From Rhodothermaceae bacterium (GTDB lineage Bacteria > Bacteroidota > Rhodothermia > Rhodothermales > Bin80), in assembly GCA_009838195.1 (NCBI GenBank), contig VXSC01000011.1:124001-188000 (forward strand): 64,000 nt of DNA, given 5' to 3'. This document shows positions 1-8,273 of the stretch, piece after piece. A model generated the notes under the pieces. That model searched no databases, was not told the origin of the DNA, and saw only the letters and a program-made list of their open reading frames with translations. The translations under genes were made by a program, and so were the position numbers. Every line of letters begins with the position of its first letter. Positions within the stretch are counted from its first letter, which is position 1.

Positions 1-298
1 TTTCTGCGGAGGAACGGCCACTTTCATAAGCATCTATGGCAGTCTCCATACAATTCATCATAAGATCAAAACACTGGTCCGTTTTAAGGCATTCGCAATT
101 GCCGGAATTTTTGGACGGGACTGTGCTTGCTTCGGGGATTTCTGCTTTGGCCACTACTGTCAGGAAGGTATTCTCGATAGGGATTATGCTTGGATCGGGG
201 ATTTCTGCTTTGGATGCTACCGTCAGGAAGGAGAGTAGCATTGCAACAGATAGCATTTTTGCTGTGTGCTTTGTGGTCTGAAGGATTCGGTTGGTCAT
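1..298 (-). CDS. Secreted protein, truncated by the left window edge
   Basis: An open frame reads leftward from ATG at 298-296 and is still open at the window edge, giving 99 residues. The N-terminus looks like a Sec signal peptide: basic residues, then the hydrophobic stretch MLSVAMLLSFLTVASKA. The next part repeats the end of that stretch: FLTVASKAEIPDP is followed 21 residues later by FLTVVAKAEIPEA, matching a 63-bp direct repeat in the DNA. After it comes a Cys-rich segment (NCECLKTDQCFDLMMNC). No family is recognised. The rightward frame over the same DNA (36-281) carries the same repeat but no signal peptide, so the leftward reading is preferred. It lies next to decayed DNA and could itself be decaying. 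Confidence 0.55.
   Translation of the reverse strand, partial: MTNRILQTTKHTAKMLSVAMLLSFLTVASKAEIPDPSIIPIENTFLTVVAKAEIPEASTVPSKNSGNCECLKTDQCFDLMMNCMETAIDAYESGRSSAE
133..213. repeat. 63-bp direct repeat, two units
   Basis: The 18-mer CGGGGATTTCTGCTTTGG occurs at 133-150 and again at 196-213, an offset of exactly 63 bp. This keeps the leftward reading frame and duplicates 21 residues at the signal-peptide/mature boundary of the gene described above. Confidence 0.7.
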
Positions 299-365
299 TG
301 TACTACAAATGGATGTTGGTTGATATTGTTCAGTTCCTGCTTCCAAAATCAAATGCTGGTAACTA

Positions 366-380
366 GAGCCTCTTGCAAAA
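366..380 (+). repeat. Left terminal inverted repeat
   Basis: GAGCCTCTTGCAAAA, perfect 15-bp partner of 1146-1160. Confidence 0.6.
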
Positions 381-1145
381 CTCCAAAATCTGAAATCAGG
401 GGGAGGCTCTTTACCATTTATGCGCATAAAAAGGTGGCATAACTTGATTTGAATCATTTCAATTATTATAGATCCGCCCTGTGTGCGACGAATTGGGACC
501 CCATGAGGTCGATTGATTTGACCTTCCATACGAGTTGATAGCAGCACGGCACTCGCCTTGTGAACGTTCTCCCGCCAGCAGGTCATAATGGACAGATTTT
601 TAAGTCTTGTGAAATATAGTAATATTTCGAATACTTTTCCGTCAATTACATTCTTTCACTGTTAAATCACGGATAATATTGGTTGCATTTCTGTTAATTT
701 GCGATGAATTTATTTCTTAGGGCCAGAGCATTGAACCATCACAATCGCTTTATCAGCCAGCGCACGACGTGAGATTCAGATCCTTATTTAAAACAAATCG
801 AGATATGGGCGAATGAATAAATCCAAGGGAACTGCGGCAAGGCGGGCGATTGAACCTCCCTCTTCATCTTATTCAAGATGTCTCGACCGGGTACTCTATT
901 GTGCTGATCAAGAAGTTAAAGATCTGCTGAGGTCGAACATGGATCCATGAGCCTCACTCGAAATTCTGTGTTCTGGTGCTAGGTGATCCGGTTTACTGGG
1001 TCATCCGTAGGAGTTGATCCACGGCAAGTACCGCCACACCGAACATTAGATGCACATGACCTTCTGATAACTACGTACCCTGATTCACCAATCAGAACCA
1101 GAGTCCTCAAAAGACCAAATGTGTAAAAAGTCCTAGATCTAGGAT

Positions 1146-1160
1146 TTTTGCAAGAGGCTC
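1146..1160 (-). repeat. Right terminal inverted repeat
   Basis: TTTTGCAAGAGGCTC, exact reverse complement of 366-380. Confidence 0.6.
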
Positions 1161-1447
1161 ACTGGCCTGAGACTCTCGAGTCAATTCACCGATCATCGCT
1201 ACCTACCTGCAAGCGATCTTGATGTAGCGCAAGTATACAAAATGCTCTGATATTGAAACCGACTCATAGAGGGACGTTCTGCGGGGTTTGATGAATTTTC
1301 TGCTGGGAATTCAGGATCGCTCCCGCGGTTCAAAGAAAGCATAGACATTCCCAATCATTCCGGCCAAGATCGGATTTCTTCCGTCGGACCGTATTATCGT
1401 TGTCTCGTACTTCAGTGGTATAATTGCTGTGGTCTCATCCGTCATGA

Positions 1448-1804
1448 TTTCCGAAGATCTACAGATCAACTCGGGGAGCGTTGGCTGCGAGTGCACTGGC
1501 AATCGGCACCTCTCTTCCTGATATTGTGGTCGCACTCAATGTTGTCCGTCGCGGCCGGCATAAACTCCTAGTCGGTCATATCTTCCAATCAAACATCTTC
1601 GACGCATTTCTGATTATGGGAGTTTGTGGTCTGATTGTACCACTTCCAGAGGTTGCAACGGGTTCGTCAAATATCTCAATTATTGCCGCAACTCTGCTCA
1701 CCTTTCCTCTCTTGTGGACGTTGCGGTCGAAAAAACTTACCCTGTTGGGCGGGCTAGGACTATTTCTCGGCTTTCTCTTTTTCGTTTGGCGGCTCTACTG
1801 GTAA
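1448..1804 (+). pseudogene. C-terminal remnant of a Na+/Ca2+ exchanger (CaCA family)
   Basis: The frame carries IGTSLPDIVVALNVVRRG followed by GHIFQSNIFDAFLIMG, the signature of the second alpha-repeat of K+-dependent or YrbG-type Na+/Ca2+ exchangers (family consensus GTSLPELV ... GNVVGSNIFN). Two more hydrophobic segments follow, ending at TAA 1802-1804. Full-length members have about 310-360 residues and ten membrane segments. Here only about 115 residues remain, and an in-frame TGA at 1445-1447 blocks any extension. The first alpha-repeat, which completes the ion site, is missing, so the fragment should not transport. A TTG at 1481 could start translation but this looks like a relic. It lies 287 bp after the inverted-repeat element. 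Confidence 0.7.
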
Positions 1805-1944
1805 CCGGGCCGATCGAAGCAACCGTATTGAGTAGATATGTTGGCTGGCCGAGGAGTCGTGATACAGCAATTTTAACTTATGTCGTCTCCCGAATCCCAA
1901 CTCGGCTAAACCGCACTCTTAATTTTGTAGTTTCGCGCCGCGAT

Positions 1945-2994
1945 TCACCACTCAACTCCCCACACAACAATGGTGGAATCTGTTGCCTGATAGATCCTTC
2001 CATTCTGGTAAATGGTGTAGTAGCGATCCTGTTCAGGTGGAAACATGGAATGTTGGTATTCTCCAGTCCTTACATCATAAACATCAATCACTATAGTTTT
2101 ATCTGGAGCCTCGGATGGGCCAACTCCTAATACAAAAAGCTTGTCGTTTTCTACAGTATTACTGCTAGTATGAAAATATCGGCCAACATTACGACGGCCT
2201 TGCATTCCTCCACGCATGACCGTTTCCATCTCTGGTTCTTCAAATTCATCCTCGTATCCTATTGTTGTTCTGGCATAAACGAGTGTGCCATTTGGTTCGT
2301 ACTGCAGGATTAAAGGATACTGGTGAAATACACAGAGTACGTTCTCGTTATATGTTAGAATAGTGCCCCCTAATCCCATGAATCCTTCTTTTCCTTCGTC
2401 CACAAGACTCGAAGAAGAGATGATTTCAAATACGTCGCCATCAAGTCTGGACTCAAGTAGCGTAGAACCGTTCGCGAACTTTACGTATTCTCGCCCCGTG
2501 GCGGTAATCTGATACCCAAATGGTTGATCTTTTTCTTTTTTCTCTTGCAAAACATTACCATCAATCGAAAAAGAAACGGTCTTTCGACCATAAGTATCCA
2601 CCACATAAACTATCGAATCACCTGTTATGCCAAAGTCAGTGACATTAAGTAGTTCTCCCGGACCTTCCCCACCACCTTCGTTTCCGTAAGAGACAAGGTG
2701 TTCTCCAGATGGGGAGAATTTTAGAACCTTATTGAAATCGTCCAATGCGTAGAGATTCCCCCGCCTGTCGACGGACACGGGAACTGGGCGATAGAGAAAA
2801 ATATCCGTCGCATCCGGTACCGTGAACAACTTCTCATAGGAAACTTCAAGGAATTTCCTCTCTGAGACGCTTTGTTCTGATAGTCTGTCCAGATATAATT
2901 GTCCGAAACGAACCGGGGTGTCTCCCTCTTCCGTCTGACAGGAAACCAGCAACAGGATTATCCCCAACCCTACTCCAAAGAATAACTTGCGCAT
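1945..2994 (-). CDS. 6-bladed beta-propeller lipoprotein
   Basis: 349 residues with a lipoprotein signal ending LLLVSC, Cys19 being the lipidation site, so it should be membrane-anchored and periplasmic or surface exposed. The body has repeated NHL-like blades such as VSVDRRGNLYALDDF followed by VLKFSPSGEHLVSYG with GGGEGPGELLNVTDF. This layout is common in the poorly characterised 6-bladed propeller proteins of Bacteroidota. No enzymatic residues are recognised. A second member of the same class lies at 46418-47725. It stands alone on the minus strand with 156 bp to the divergent TRAP gene; its 3' end faces the exchanger remnant. Confidence 0.8.
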   Translation of the reverse strand: MRKLFFGVGLGIILLLVSCQTEEGDTPVRFGQLYLDRLSEQSVSERKFLEVSYEKLFTVPDATDIFLYRPVPVSVDRRGNLYALDDFNKVLKFSPSGEHLVSYGNEGGGEGPGELLNVTDFGITGDSIVYVVDTYGRKTVSFSIDGNVLQEKKEKDQPFGYQITATGREYVKFANGSTLLESRLDGDVFEIISSSSLVDEGKEGFMGLGGTILTYNENVLCVFHQYPLILQYEPNGTLVYARTTIGYEDEFEEPEMETVMRGGMQGRRNVGRYFHTSSNTVENDKLFVLGVGPSEAPDKTIVIDVYDVRTGEYQHSMFPPEQDRYYTIYQNGRIYQATDSTIVVWGVEW

Positions 2995-3150
2995 ATGTAG
3001 TGTTTTTGGACGAGATTCTACCGCGATTTATGTGGATTGATCAATTTGGATTCCGACCAGATATAGAGGATTGGTGGGATTGGTCTTTGGGAACTATTCC
3101 CTAATTTAACCCCCGGCCATTCACTGCTCGCGGTAACCTCAGGTACACCA

Positions 3151-3774
3151 ATGACTCTCAACGAGGTCATTTCGGCTTCTGCTTCTCGGATTGAGAAAGT
3201 ATCCGACTTCTTCGGAAAGATGACCTGGTATTGCACCCTCCTCATGGTCATCTCGGGTGCCTACAACGCGATCGTGCGCTCGCTGGCCGGCTGGGCACAC
3301 ATCAATCCGTCAGATGCTAGCACGTTTAAAAGAGTCCTGCACTGGGTCGGTGAAGTCGCAAGGCAGGGAAGCTCGAATACTTTTATTGAAATTCAGTGGT
3401 ATTTCTTCAGCCTGATCTTCCTAATGGGGGCCGCCCATGCACTGAAGGCCGGTGCGCATGTGCGGGTTGACATATTCTATAATCGCCTCTCCAGGCGTGC
3501 TAAAGCCTGGACCAATGTATTGGGCACGTTGATCTTTCTCCTCCCCTTCTGTGCACTAATGATCGGAACTTCGTGGCCAGCCGTGACGGATTCCTGGACC
3601 CGACTGGAAGGATCTCCCGATCCTGGTGGATTACCTCGTTACCCGCTACTGACGATCATCCCCCTTGCGTTTATACTGTTGATGGCACAAGGGCTAGCCT
3701 TTGCTGCACGCGAAGCTTTACACCTGTTGCACCCCCCTGAACTGAACCATCAAATCAAGGAAAATGGGATTTGA
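3151..3774 (+). CDS. TRAP transporter small membrane subunit (DctQ/TakQ-type)
   Basis: 207 residues with four predicted membrane segments. The order of features fits DctQ subunits: ...FIEIQWYFFSLIFLMGAAHAL, then HVRVDIFYNRLS after the second helix. The long insertion after helix 1 and the loop LEGSPDPGGLPRYPL before the last helix are typical of the large-Q TRAP systems that go with TakP-like binding proteins for 2-oxo acids (family knowledge). The stop overlaps the start of the large subunit by 11 bp, so the two are translationally coupled. The binding protein is encoded downstream on the opposite strand. Confidence 0.85.
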   Translation: MTLNEVISASASRIEKVSDFFGKMTWYCTLLMVISGAYNAIVRSLAGWAHINPSDASTFKRVLHWVGEVARQGSSNTFIEIQWYFFSLIFLMGAAHALKAGAHVRVDIFYNRLSRRAKAWTNVLGTLIFLLPFCALMIGTSWPAVTDSWTRLEGSPDPGGLPRYPLLTIIPLAFILLMAQGLAFAAREALHLLHPPELNHQIKENGI

Positions 3775-5110
3775 ATGGCTGGCACCGCTCATGTTTGCGG
3801 TAGCATTGATTCTGATTTTCTCGGGCTATCCAGTCGCCTTTGCTCTTGGAGGTGTATCTCTCATTTTTGCCGTAATCGGGGTCAGCATCGGCTACTTTGA
3901 CTGGCATTTGATGCTGGCATTGCCGGATCGATTATTTGGCATCATGTCAAATTACACGCTTTTGGCTGTCCCCTTTTTCATCTTCATGGGAACGATGCTG
4001 GAAAAGAGTCATCTTGCACGAGATCTATTGCATACAATTGGTCTGCTCTTTGGTCCTGTGCGTGGGGGGCTGGCATTCGCAGTCATATTCGTGGGGGTAC
4101 TCCTTGCCGCTGCAACGGGCATTGTTGGTGCGAGCGTGGTTGCCATGGGCATGATTGCTCTTCCCGTCATGCTCAATAACGGGTATTCGAAAGAGCTCTC
4201 CGTCGGTGTGATTACAGCAACGGGAACGCTGGGGCAAATCATTCCTCCCAGCGTCGTCCTGGTCGTTCTTGCCGATCAACTGGGAGTCTCTGTTGGTGAT
4301 CTCTTTATTGGAGCCCTGGTTCCTGGTGTCCTCCTCGCATTGCTTTATGCGTTGTACGCAACAGGAGTTGCTCTGATAAAACCGTCTGCAGCACCCGCAA
4401 TCCCGAAGACGGTACGCGAACTGGAGCACGGAGAGCTGCTACGAAAAATTTTCCTGGTCATGCTCCCGCCCCTGCTACTCATCTTTGTTGTGCTAGGGAG
4501 TATTTTTGCCGGGATCGCAACTCCCACGGAGTCCGGTGCTTTAGGGGCTGTTGGTGCAATTATTCTGGCAGCACTCAATGGCCGTCTGAACAAAAAGGCC
4601 TTGATGCAGACTATGGAAGAGACAGCAAAACTCACCGCAATGGTGATGATGCTTTTGATTGCTTCAACCGCATTCGCGCTCATCTTTAGAGGACTTGACG
4701 GCGGAATCTGGATTGAGGATCTTCTGATTAATCTTCCCGGAGGAGTCATTGGATTCCTTCTTCTTGCCAATCTCGCCATCTTTATTCTGGGATTCTTTAT
4801 TGATTTCTTTGAGATTGCGTTCATCATCATTCCACTGATGGTACTGCCTGCTGCTCATCTGTTGAGCCCGATGCTTGGCGTACCCGAAAGCACGGCCTTG
4901 GTCTGGTTTGGTGTCATGGTCGGCATGAACCTGCAGACCTCTTTCCTAACACCACCGTTCGGGTTCGCGCTCTTCTATCTTCGGGGTGTCGCACCACTCG
5001 AAATGAAGACCGAAGCAATTTACCGGGGAGCAGTTCCCTTCATCGGAATCCAGGTGCTGGGACTGATTCTGCTGATCCTGTTCCCCGACTTGGTTCTGTG
5101 GGCACTCTGA
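3764..5110 (+). CDS. TRAP transporter large permease (DctM/TakM-type)
   Basis: 448 residues, almost entirely hydrophobic, about 12 helices. DctM hallmarks are visible: ALPDRLFGIMSNYTLLAVP near residue 60, GIVGASVVAMGMIALPVM near 135, ATGTLGQIIPPSVVLVVL, and FAGIATPTESGALGAVGA near 255. It forms the ion-coupled translocation channel in the inner membrane together with the preceding Q subunit. The stop lies only 5 bp from the stop of the convergent binding-protein gene, so the complete P-Q-M set is present but split over two opposing transcripts. Confidence 0.88.
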   Translation: MGFEWLAPLMFAVALILIFSGYPVAFALGGVSLIFAVIGVSIGYFDWHLMLALPDRLFGIMSNYTLLAVPFFIFMGTMLEKSHLARDLLHTIGLLFGPVRGGLAFAVIFVGVLLAAATGIVGASVVAMGMIALPVMLNNGYSKELSVGVITATGTLGQIIPPSVVLVVLADQLGVSVGDLFIGALVPGVLLALLYALYATGVALIKPSAAPAIPKTVRELEHGELLRKIFLVMLPPLLLIFVVLGSIFAGIATPTESGALGAVGAIILAALNGRLNKKALMQTMEETAKLTAMVMMLLIASTAFALIFRGLDGGIWIEDLLINLPGGVIGFLLLANLAIFILGFFIDFFEIAFIIIPLMVLPAAHLLSPMLGVPESTALVWFGVMVGMNLQTSFLTPPFGFALFYLRGVAPLEMKTEAIYRGAVPFIGIQVLGLILLILFPDLVLWAL

Positions 5111-5115
5111 CCCGC

Positions 5116-6231
5116 TTATACGCCAGCTTCTCCGTGGCTATTCATGTATGAAAGCATCTCGTATTCCGCGGTGTGAATCCACTCATCGGAATCATGGCGC
5201 CAAGCAAGGAAAGAATCGTGTACACGTGCAAACCCCGGGTCTTCTCGCTCGTCCTGCAGAAGATCCTGCGAAACGGTGTACGCCGCATCCATGACATCTC
5301 TGGGAAACGAGCGCAATTCTATATCAGAGTTTACAATCCGCCGAAAGGCAGGTGGGTTCAGGGCATCGTACCTTGCAAGCATATACTGATTCGCTTCGGC
5401 CATCGCGACCTCCAGAGCCGCCTGGTATGCTGATGGAAGCTCCTGCATTGACTGTTGGTTGACAAAGAAAGAAAGGTTTGCAGATGGCTCCCACCACCCT
5501 GGATAGTAGTAATAGCTTGCCACCTGATTAAATCCGAGCTTTTCATCATCGTAGGGACCAACCCATTCCGCAGCATCAATCGCACCGCGCTCGAGTGCAG
5601 GATAGATTTCCCCTCCGGGAATCTGCTGCACAGTTACTCCCAACTGATCCATCACCCGCCCGCCCAGACCGGGGATCCGCATGGAAAGTCCGCTTAAGTC
5701 CAGTAGACTGTTGATCTCCCGATTAAACCACCCACCCATCTGTGCTCCGGTGTTCCCTCCTGGATAATTCAGAACTCCATAATCTGCGAACAACTCTCTG
5801 AGAATCTCCTGCCCACCACCTTCATAAACCCAGCTATTGTATTGGCGAGCCGTCAAACCGAAAGGAATCGTGGTTTCAAAAGCAAATGCCGGATTCTTAC
5901 CGATATAGTAATATCCAGCCGAGTGTCCCATTTGTACAGTACCCTTCTGCACAGAATCAAGGACTTCAAACGCAGGGACGACCTCTCCGGCAGGATAAAC
6001 ACGAATGGTAAATCTTCCATCGGTCAACTGACTGACACGGTTACTCATTACTTCAGCGGCACCGTAAATCGTATCCAGAGAACGGGCAAAACTAGATGCA
6101 AGTCGCCATCGAAGGGTTGGGGTACTTGATTGAACAGCGGGAGAGTCGGCACTCTGGGTGCCGCATCCAGCGAGAACCGTCCCTGCTGCAGCACCAAGAG
6201 CAGTGGATCTGATAAAATGTCTACGTTTCAT
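5116..6231 (-). CDS. TRAP substrate-binding protein, TakP-like (2-oxo acid type)
   Basis: 371 residues. The N-terminus MKRRHFIRST ... VLAGC is a twin-arginine signal merged with a lipobox (Cys23), so export as a folded lipoprotein is likely. The family Arg that clamps the substrate carboxylate is in LSGLSMRIPGLGG, and AAEWVGPYDDEKLGF plus YYYYPGWWEPSAN are typical of TakP-like proteins, which bind 2-oxo acids in Rhodobacter. Substrate assignment is by family resemblance only. It is the second gene of a two-gene minus operon, starting 2 bp after the stop of the SDR gene. Its partners are the convergent Q and M genes. Confidence 0.85.
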   Translation of the reverse strand: MKRRHFIRSTALGAAAGTVLAGCGTQSADSPAVQSSTPTLRWRLASSFARSLDTIYGAAEVMSNRVSQLTDGRFTIRVYPAGEVVPAFEVLDSVQKGTVQMGHSAGYYYIGKNPAFAFETTIPFGLTARQYNSWVYEGGGQEILRELFADYGVLNYPGGNTGAQMGGWFNREINSLLDLSGLSMRIPGLGGRVMDQLGVTVQQIPGGEIYPALERGAIDAAEWVGPYDDEKLGFNQVASYYYYPGWWEPSANLSFFVNQQSMQELPSAYQAALEVAMAEANQYMLARYDALNPPAFRRIVNSDIELRSFPRDVMDAAYTVSQDLLQDEREDPGFARVHDSFLAWRHDSDEWIHTAEYEMLSYMNSHGEAGV

Positions 6232-6233
6232 GG

Positions 6234-6941
6234 TTATCCGCGTGGTCGAAGAGGTCGCATGACGACCTCGGAAATCAAATAATTGTCCGGCGATTGAAGG
6301 ACGTGAATCACAGTGGACGCAATATCCTCCGGTTGCATGGGGTTCGGCGCACCTGAAGAGCCTGCAACACGACCAAATTCCGTCGCTACACTGCCCGGGC
6401 AGATAGAGGTGACTTTGATGCCATCGCCGCGCAGTTCTTTCATCGTTGCCTCACTAAAGCCACGGAGGCCGAATTTTGTCGCATTGTATGCACTCAAATT
6501 TGCGTTTCCAACCAAGCCGGCAACCGATGCAATATTAACAATATGCCCTCCAAATCCTGTCTGCTGATTCTGTGCCTTCATGAGTGGAACTGCCGCACGT
6601 GTACAAAGATACACGCCCGTCAAGTTCGTATCCATTTGAATCGTCCAATCCTCTTGCGACTGGACATCAATCGGTGCAAAACGTCCAAGTCCTGCATTAT
6701 TGATTAGAATATCTACACGATCCAACCCTGAAAACGCATCTCTCACCGAGGCTTCATCCGTCACATCACATTCGACAGGCCTGAATTCTGAACCTATTTC
6801 TGCCTCCAGCGATTTCAGACGGTTCAACCTGCGTGCAAGTCCATACACTCTACTGCCTTGACTCCCCAGATGCCGGGCGAACTCGCTTCCGAGTCCACTG
6901 CTGGCACCGGTCACAACGGCGATTTTATTACGTAGATTCAT
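6234..6941 (-). CDS. Short-chain dehydrogenase/reductase
   Basis: 235 residues, a classical SDR. The cofactor loop is TGASSGLG near residue 12, INNAGLG follows near 80, the catalytic Ser is in NIASVAG, and YNATK supplies Tyr and Lys. The dinucleotide preference is probably NADP(H), judging from ARR after strand 2. The substrate is not determinable; its close linkage with a 2-oxo acid TRAP binding protein suggests a keto or hydroxy acid, but this is inference. It heads the operon with the binding protein and is divergent from the aminotransferase, with 60 bp between the starts. Confidence 0.85.
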   Translation of the reverse strand: MNLRNKIAVVTGASSGLGSEFARHLGSQGSRVYGLARRLNRLKSLEAEIGSEFRPVECDVTDEASVRDAFSGLDRVDILINNAGLGRFAPIDVQSQEDWTIQMDTNLTGVYLCTRAAVPLMKAQNQQTGFGGHIVNIASVAGLVGNANLSAYNATKFGLRGFSEATMKELRGDGIKVTSICPGSVATEFGRVAGSSGAPNPMQPEDIASTVIHVLQSPDNYLISEVVMRPLRPRG

Positions 6942-7001
6942 GCGTTCTTTCTGTGGTAGCGTTTACCTTGAACCCCAGCTATATTCACCTGTTCGTGTGG
7001 A

Positions 7002-8210
7002 ATGGATGACTCTCCAATGAAAGCGGATATTGCTCCCCACCTTGCTTGGACCAGTGACCACCCCCTCGGCTATGAAGTGGAGCGGGCAGAGGGACCGTTC
7101 CTGTTTCTGACGAACGGACGCCGACTGATTGACTTCATCAGCGGGATTGCCGTCTCTTCCCTGGGACATCGACACCCGAAGGTCTTGGAGGCCATTCGAG
7201 ACCAACTTAAAAAACATCTCCATGTCATGGTTTATGGCGAGTTGATCCAAGCACCACAAGTACAGTTTTCCAATCAACTCGCTGATATACTTCCACCCTC
7301 GCTTGACTGCGTCTACTTCACCATGTCGGGAACCGAGGCGAACGAAGGAGCCCTCAAACTGGCCAAGAAGTATACTGGCCGCAGTCGGATGGTTGCCTTT
7401 GAACAATCATATCACGGTGACTCTCATGGCTCATTGAGCGTTACTGGACGGAATATTTACCAAGACCCATTTCGACCCTTGCTTCCAGGAATCACCTTCC
7501 TGCCCTTTGGGGACTTTGAAGCCCTGACTGCAATTGATGATCAGGTTGCGTGCGTAATTGCGGAACCGATCCAGGGCGAAGGTGGAATGCGAGTCCCTCC
7601 ACCAGGCTGGTTCAAAGCCTTGCGCTCCAGATGCAGTGATGTGGAAGCCCTCTTGATTCTGGACGAAATCCAGACCGGTTTTGGCCGGACTGGTCATCTA
7701 TTTGCGTTTGAGCATGAAGAGATTGTGCCAGATATTCTGACCCTGGCCAAAGCAATGGGAGGGGGAATGCCACTGGGTGCTTTCGTCTCCAGTGCTGAAA
7801 TAATGGACTCGCTTAGACGCGATCCACCACTCAGCCATGTGACGACCTTTGGTGGTCATCCGGTATCGTGCGCAGCTGCCAGCGCCGCGCTACAGGTGAT
7901 GCTGGATGAAAAACTGGCGGAGCGTGCAGTATGGGTGGGCAAGCGGATACGGTCTAAACTCAGGGATGCGCCCATGGCAAATCTGCGTGGTACAGGGGCC
8001 ATGCTTGGTTTGGATCTGCCAAGTTCGTCAATCGCTGAACAGGTCGTGAAAACCTGTATGAATCATGGAGTGCTTCTGGGCTGGACACTCCACTCTGGGA
8101 CCGTCATCCGACTCGCTCCCCCTCTCAATATCCCCGAAGAAGTCCTAGACGAGGCCTTGGACGTGATCTCCAGTGCACTTGGCCAGGCACACGCCGAACG
8201 TAGCGCATAG
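7002..8210 (+). CDS. Class III PLP-dependent aminotransferase
   Basis: 402 residues, fold type I, of the acetylornithine/4-aminobutyrate aminotransferase group. Visible are the substrate-side motif DFISGIAVSSLGHRHP, SGTEANEGALKLAKKY for the PLP phosphate, LDEIQTGFGRTG with the Asp that contacts the pyridine nitrogen, and LAKAMGGGMPLGAF with the Schiff-base Lys. ATG 7002 is used; ATG 7017 is an alternative costing five residues. Neighbouring 2-oxo acid TRAP genes and an SDR suggest keto/amino acid interconversion, but the exact substrate cannot be read. No arginine biosynthesis genes are nearby, which argues against ArgD. Confidence 0.88.
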   Translation: MDDSPMKADIAPHLAWTSDHPLGYEVERAEGPFLFLTNGRRLIDFISGIAVSSLGHRHPKVLEAIRDQLKKHLHVMVYGELIQAPQVQFSNQLADILPPSLDCVYFTMSGTEANEGALKLAKKYTGRSRMVAFEQSYHGDSHGSLSVTGRNIYQDPFRPLLPGITFLPFGDFEALTAIDDQVACVIAEPIQGEGGMRVPPPGWFKALRSRCSDVEALLILDEIQTGFGRTGHLFAFEHEEIVPDILTLAKAMGGGMPLGAFVSSAEIMDSLRRDPPLSHVTTFGGHPVSCAAASAALQVMLDEKLAERAVWVGKRIRSKLRDAPMANLRGTGAMLGLDLPSSSIAEQVVKTCMNHGVLLGWTLHSGTVIRLAPPLNIPEEVLDEALDVISSALGQAHAERSA

Positions 8211-8273
8211 ACGGTTGACAACAAGGTTGTGACCCAGGCAGTACTCAACGCGCTGGCCAATACCCTCCTGTGG

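Larger units (their letters stand above)
366..1160. mobile_element. Decayed IS- or MITE-like element bounded by inverted repeats
   Basis: GAGCCTCTTGCAAAA at 366-380 is the exact reverse complement of 1146-1160, and the match continues imperfectly inward for about 10 more bases. The 795 bp between the ends have no credible gene in any frame. Ends of the form GAGNC..TTGCAAAA are reminiscent of IS5- or IS1182-type elements, from family knowledge and not from any search. Flanks read ACTA on the left and ACTG on the right, so no clean target duplication is evident. It may be an IS that has lost its transposase, or a non-autonomous derivative. It lies beside other broken genes, which fits a decay-prone site. 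Confidence 0.45.

Noticed and set aside
36-281. Rightward 81-residue frame with an internal repeat
   Set aside because: It is the mirror of the leftward secreted-protein frame, which has a signal peptide and a better start; the repeat exists in the DNA and shows in both strands.
1624-2130. 168-residue rightward frame
   Set aside because: It overlaps the exchanger remnant and the 3' end of the propeller lipoprotein in another frame; no protein-like features.
4025-4429. Antisense frames over the TRAP permease
   Set aside because: Composition is that of a reversed membrane-protein gene; the rightward DctM reading is clear.
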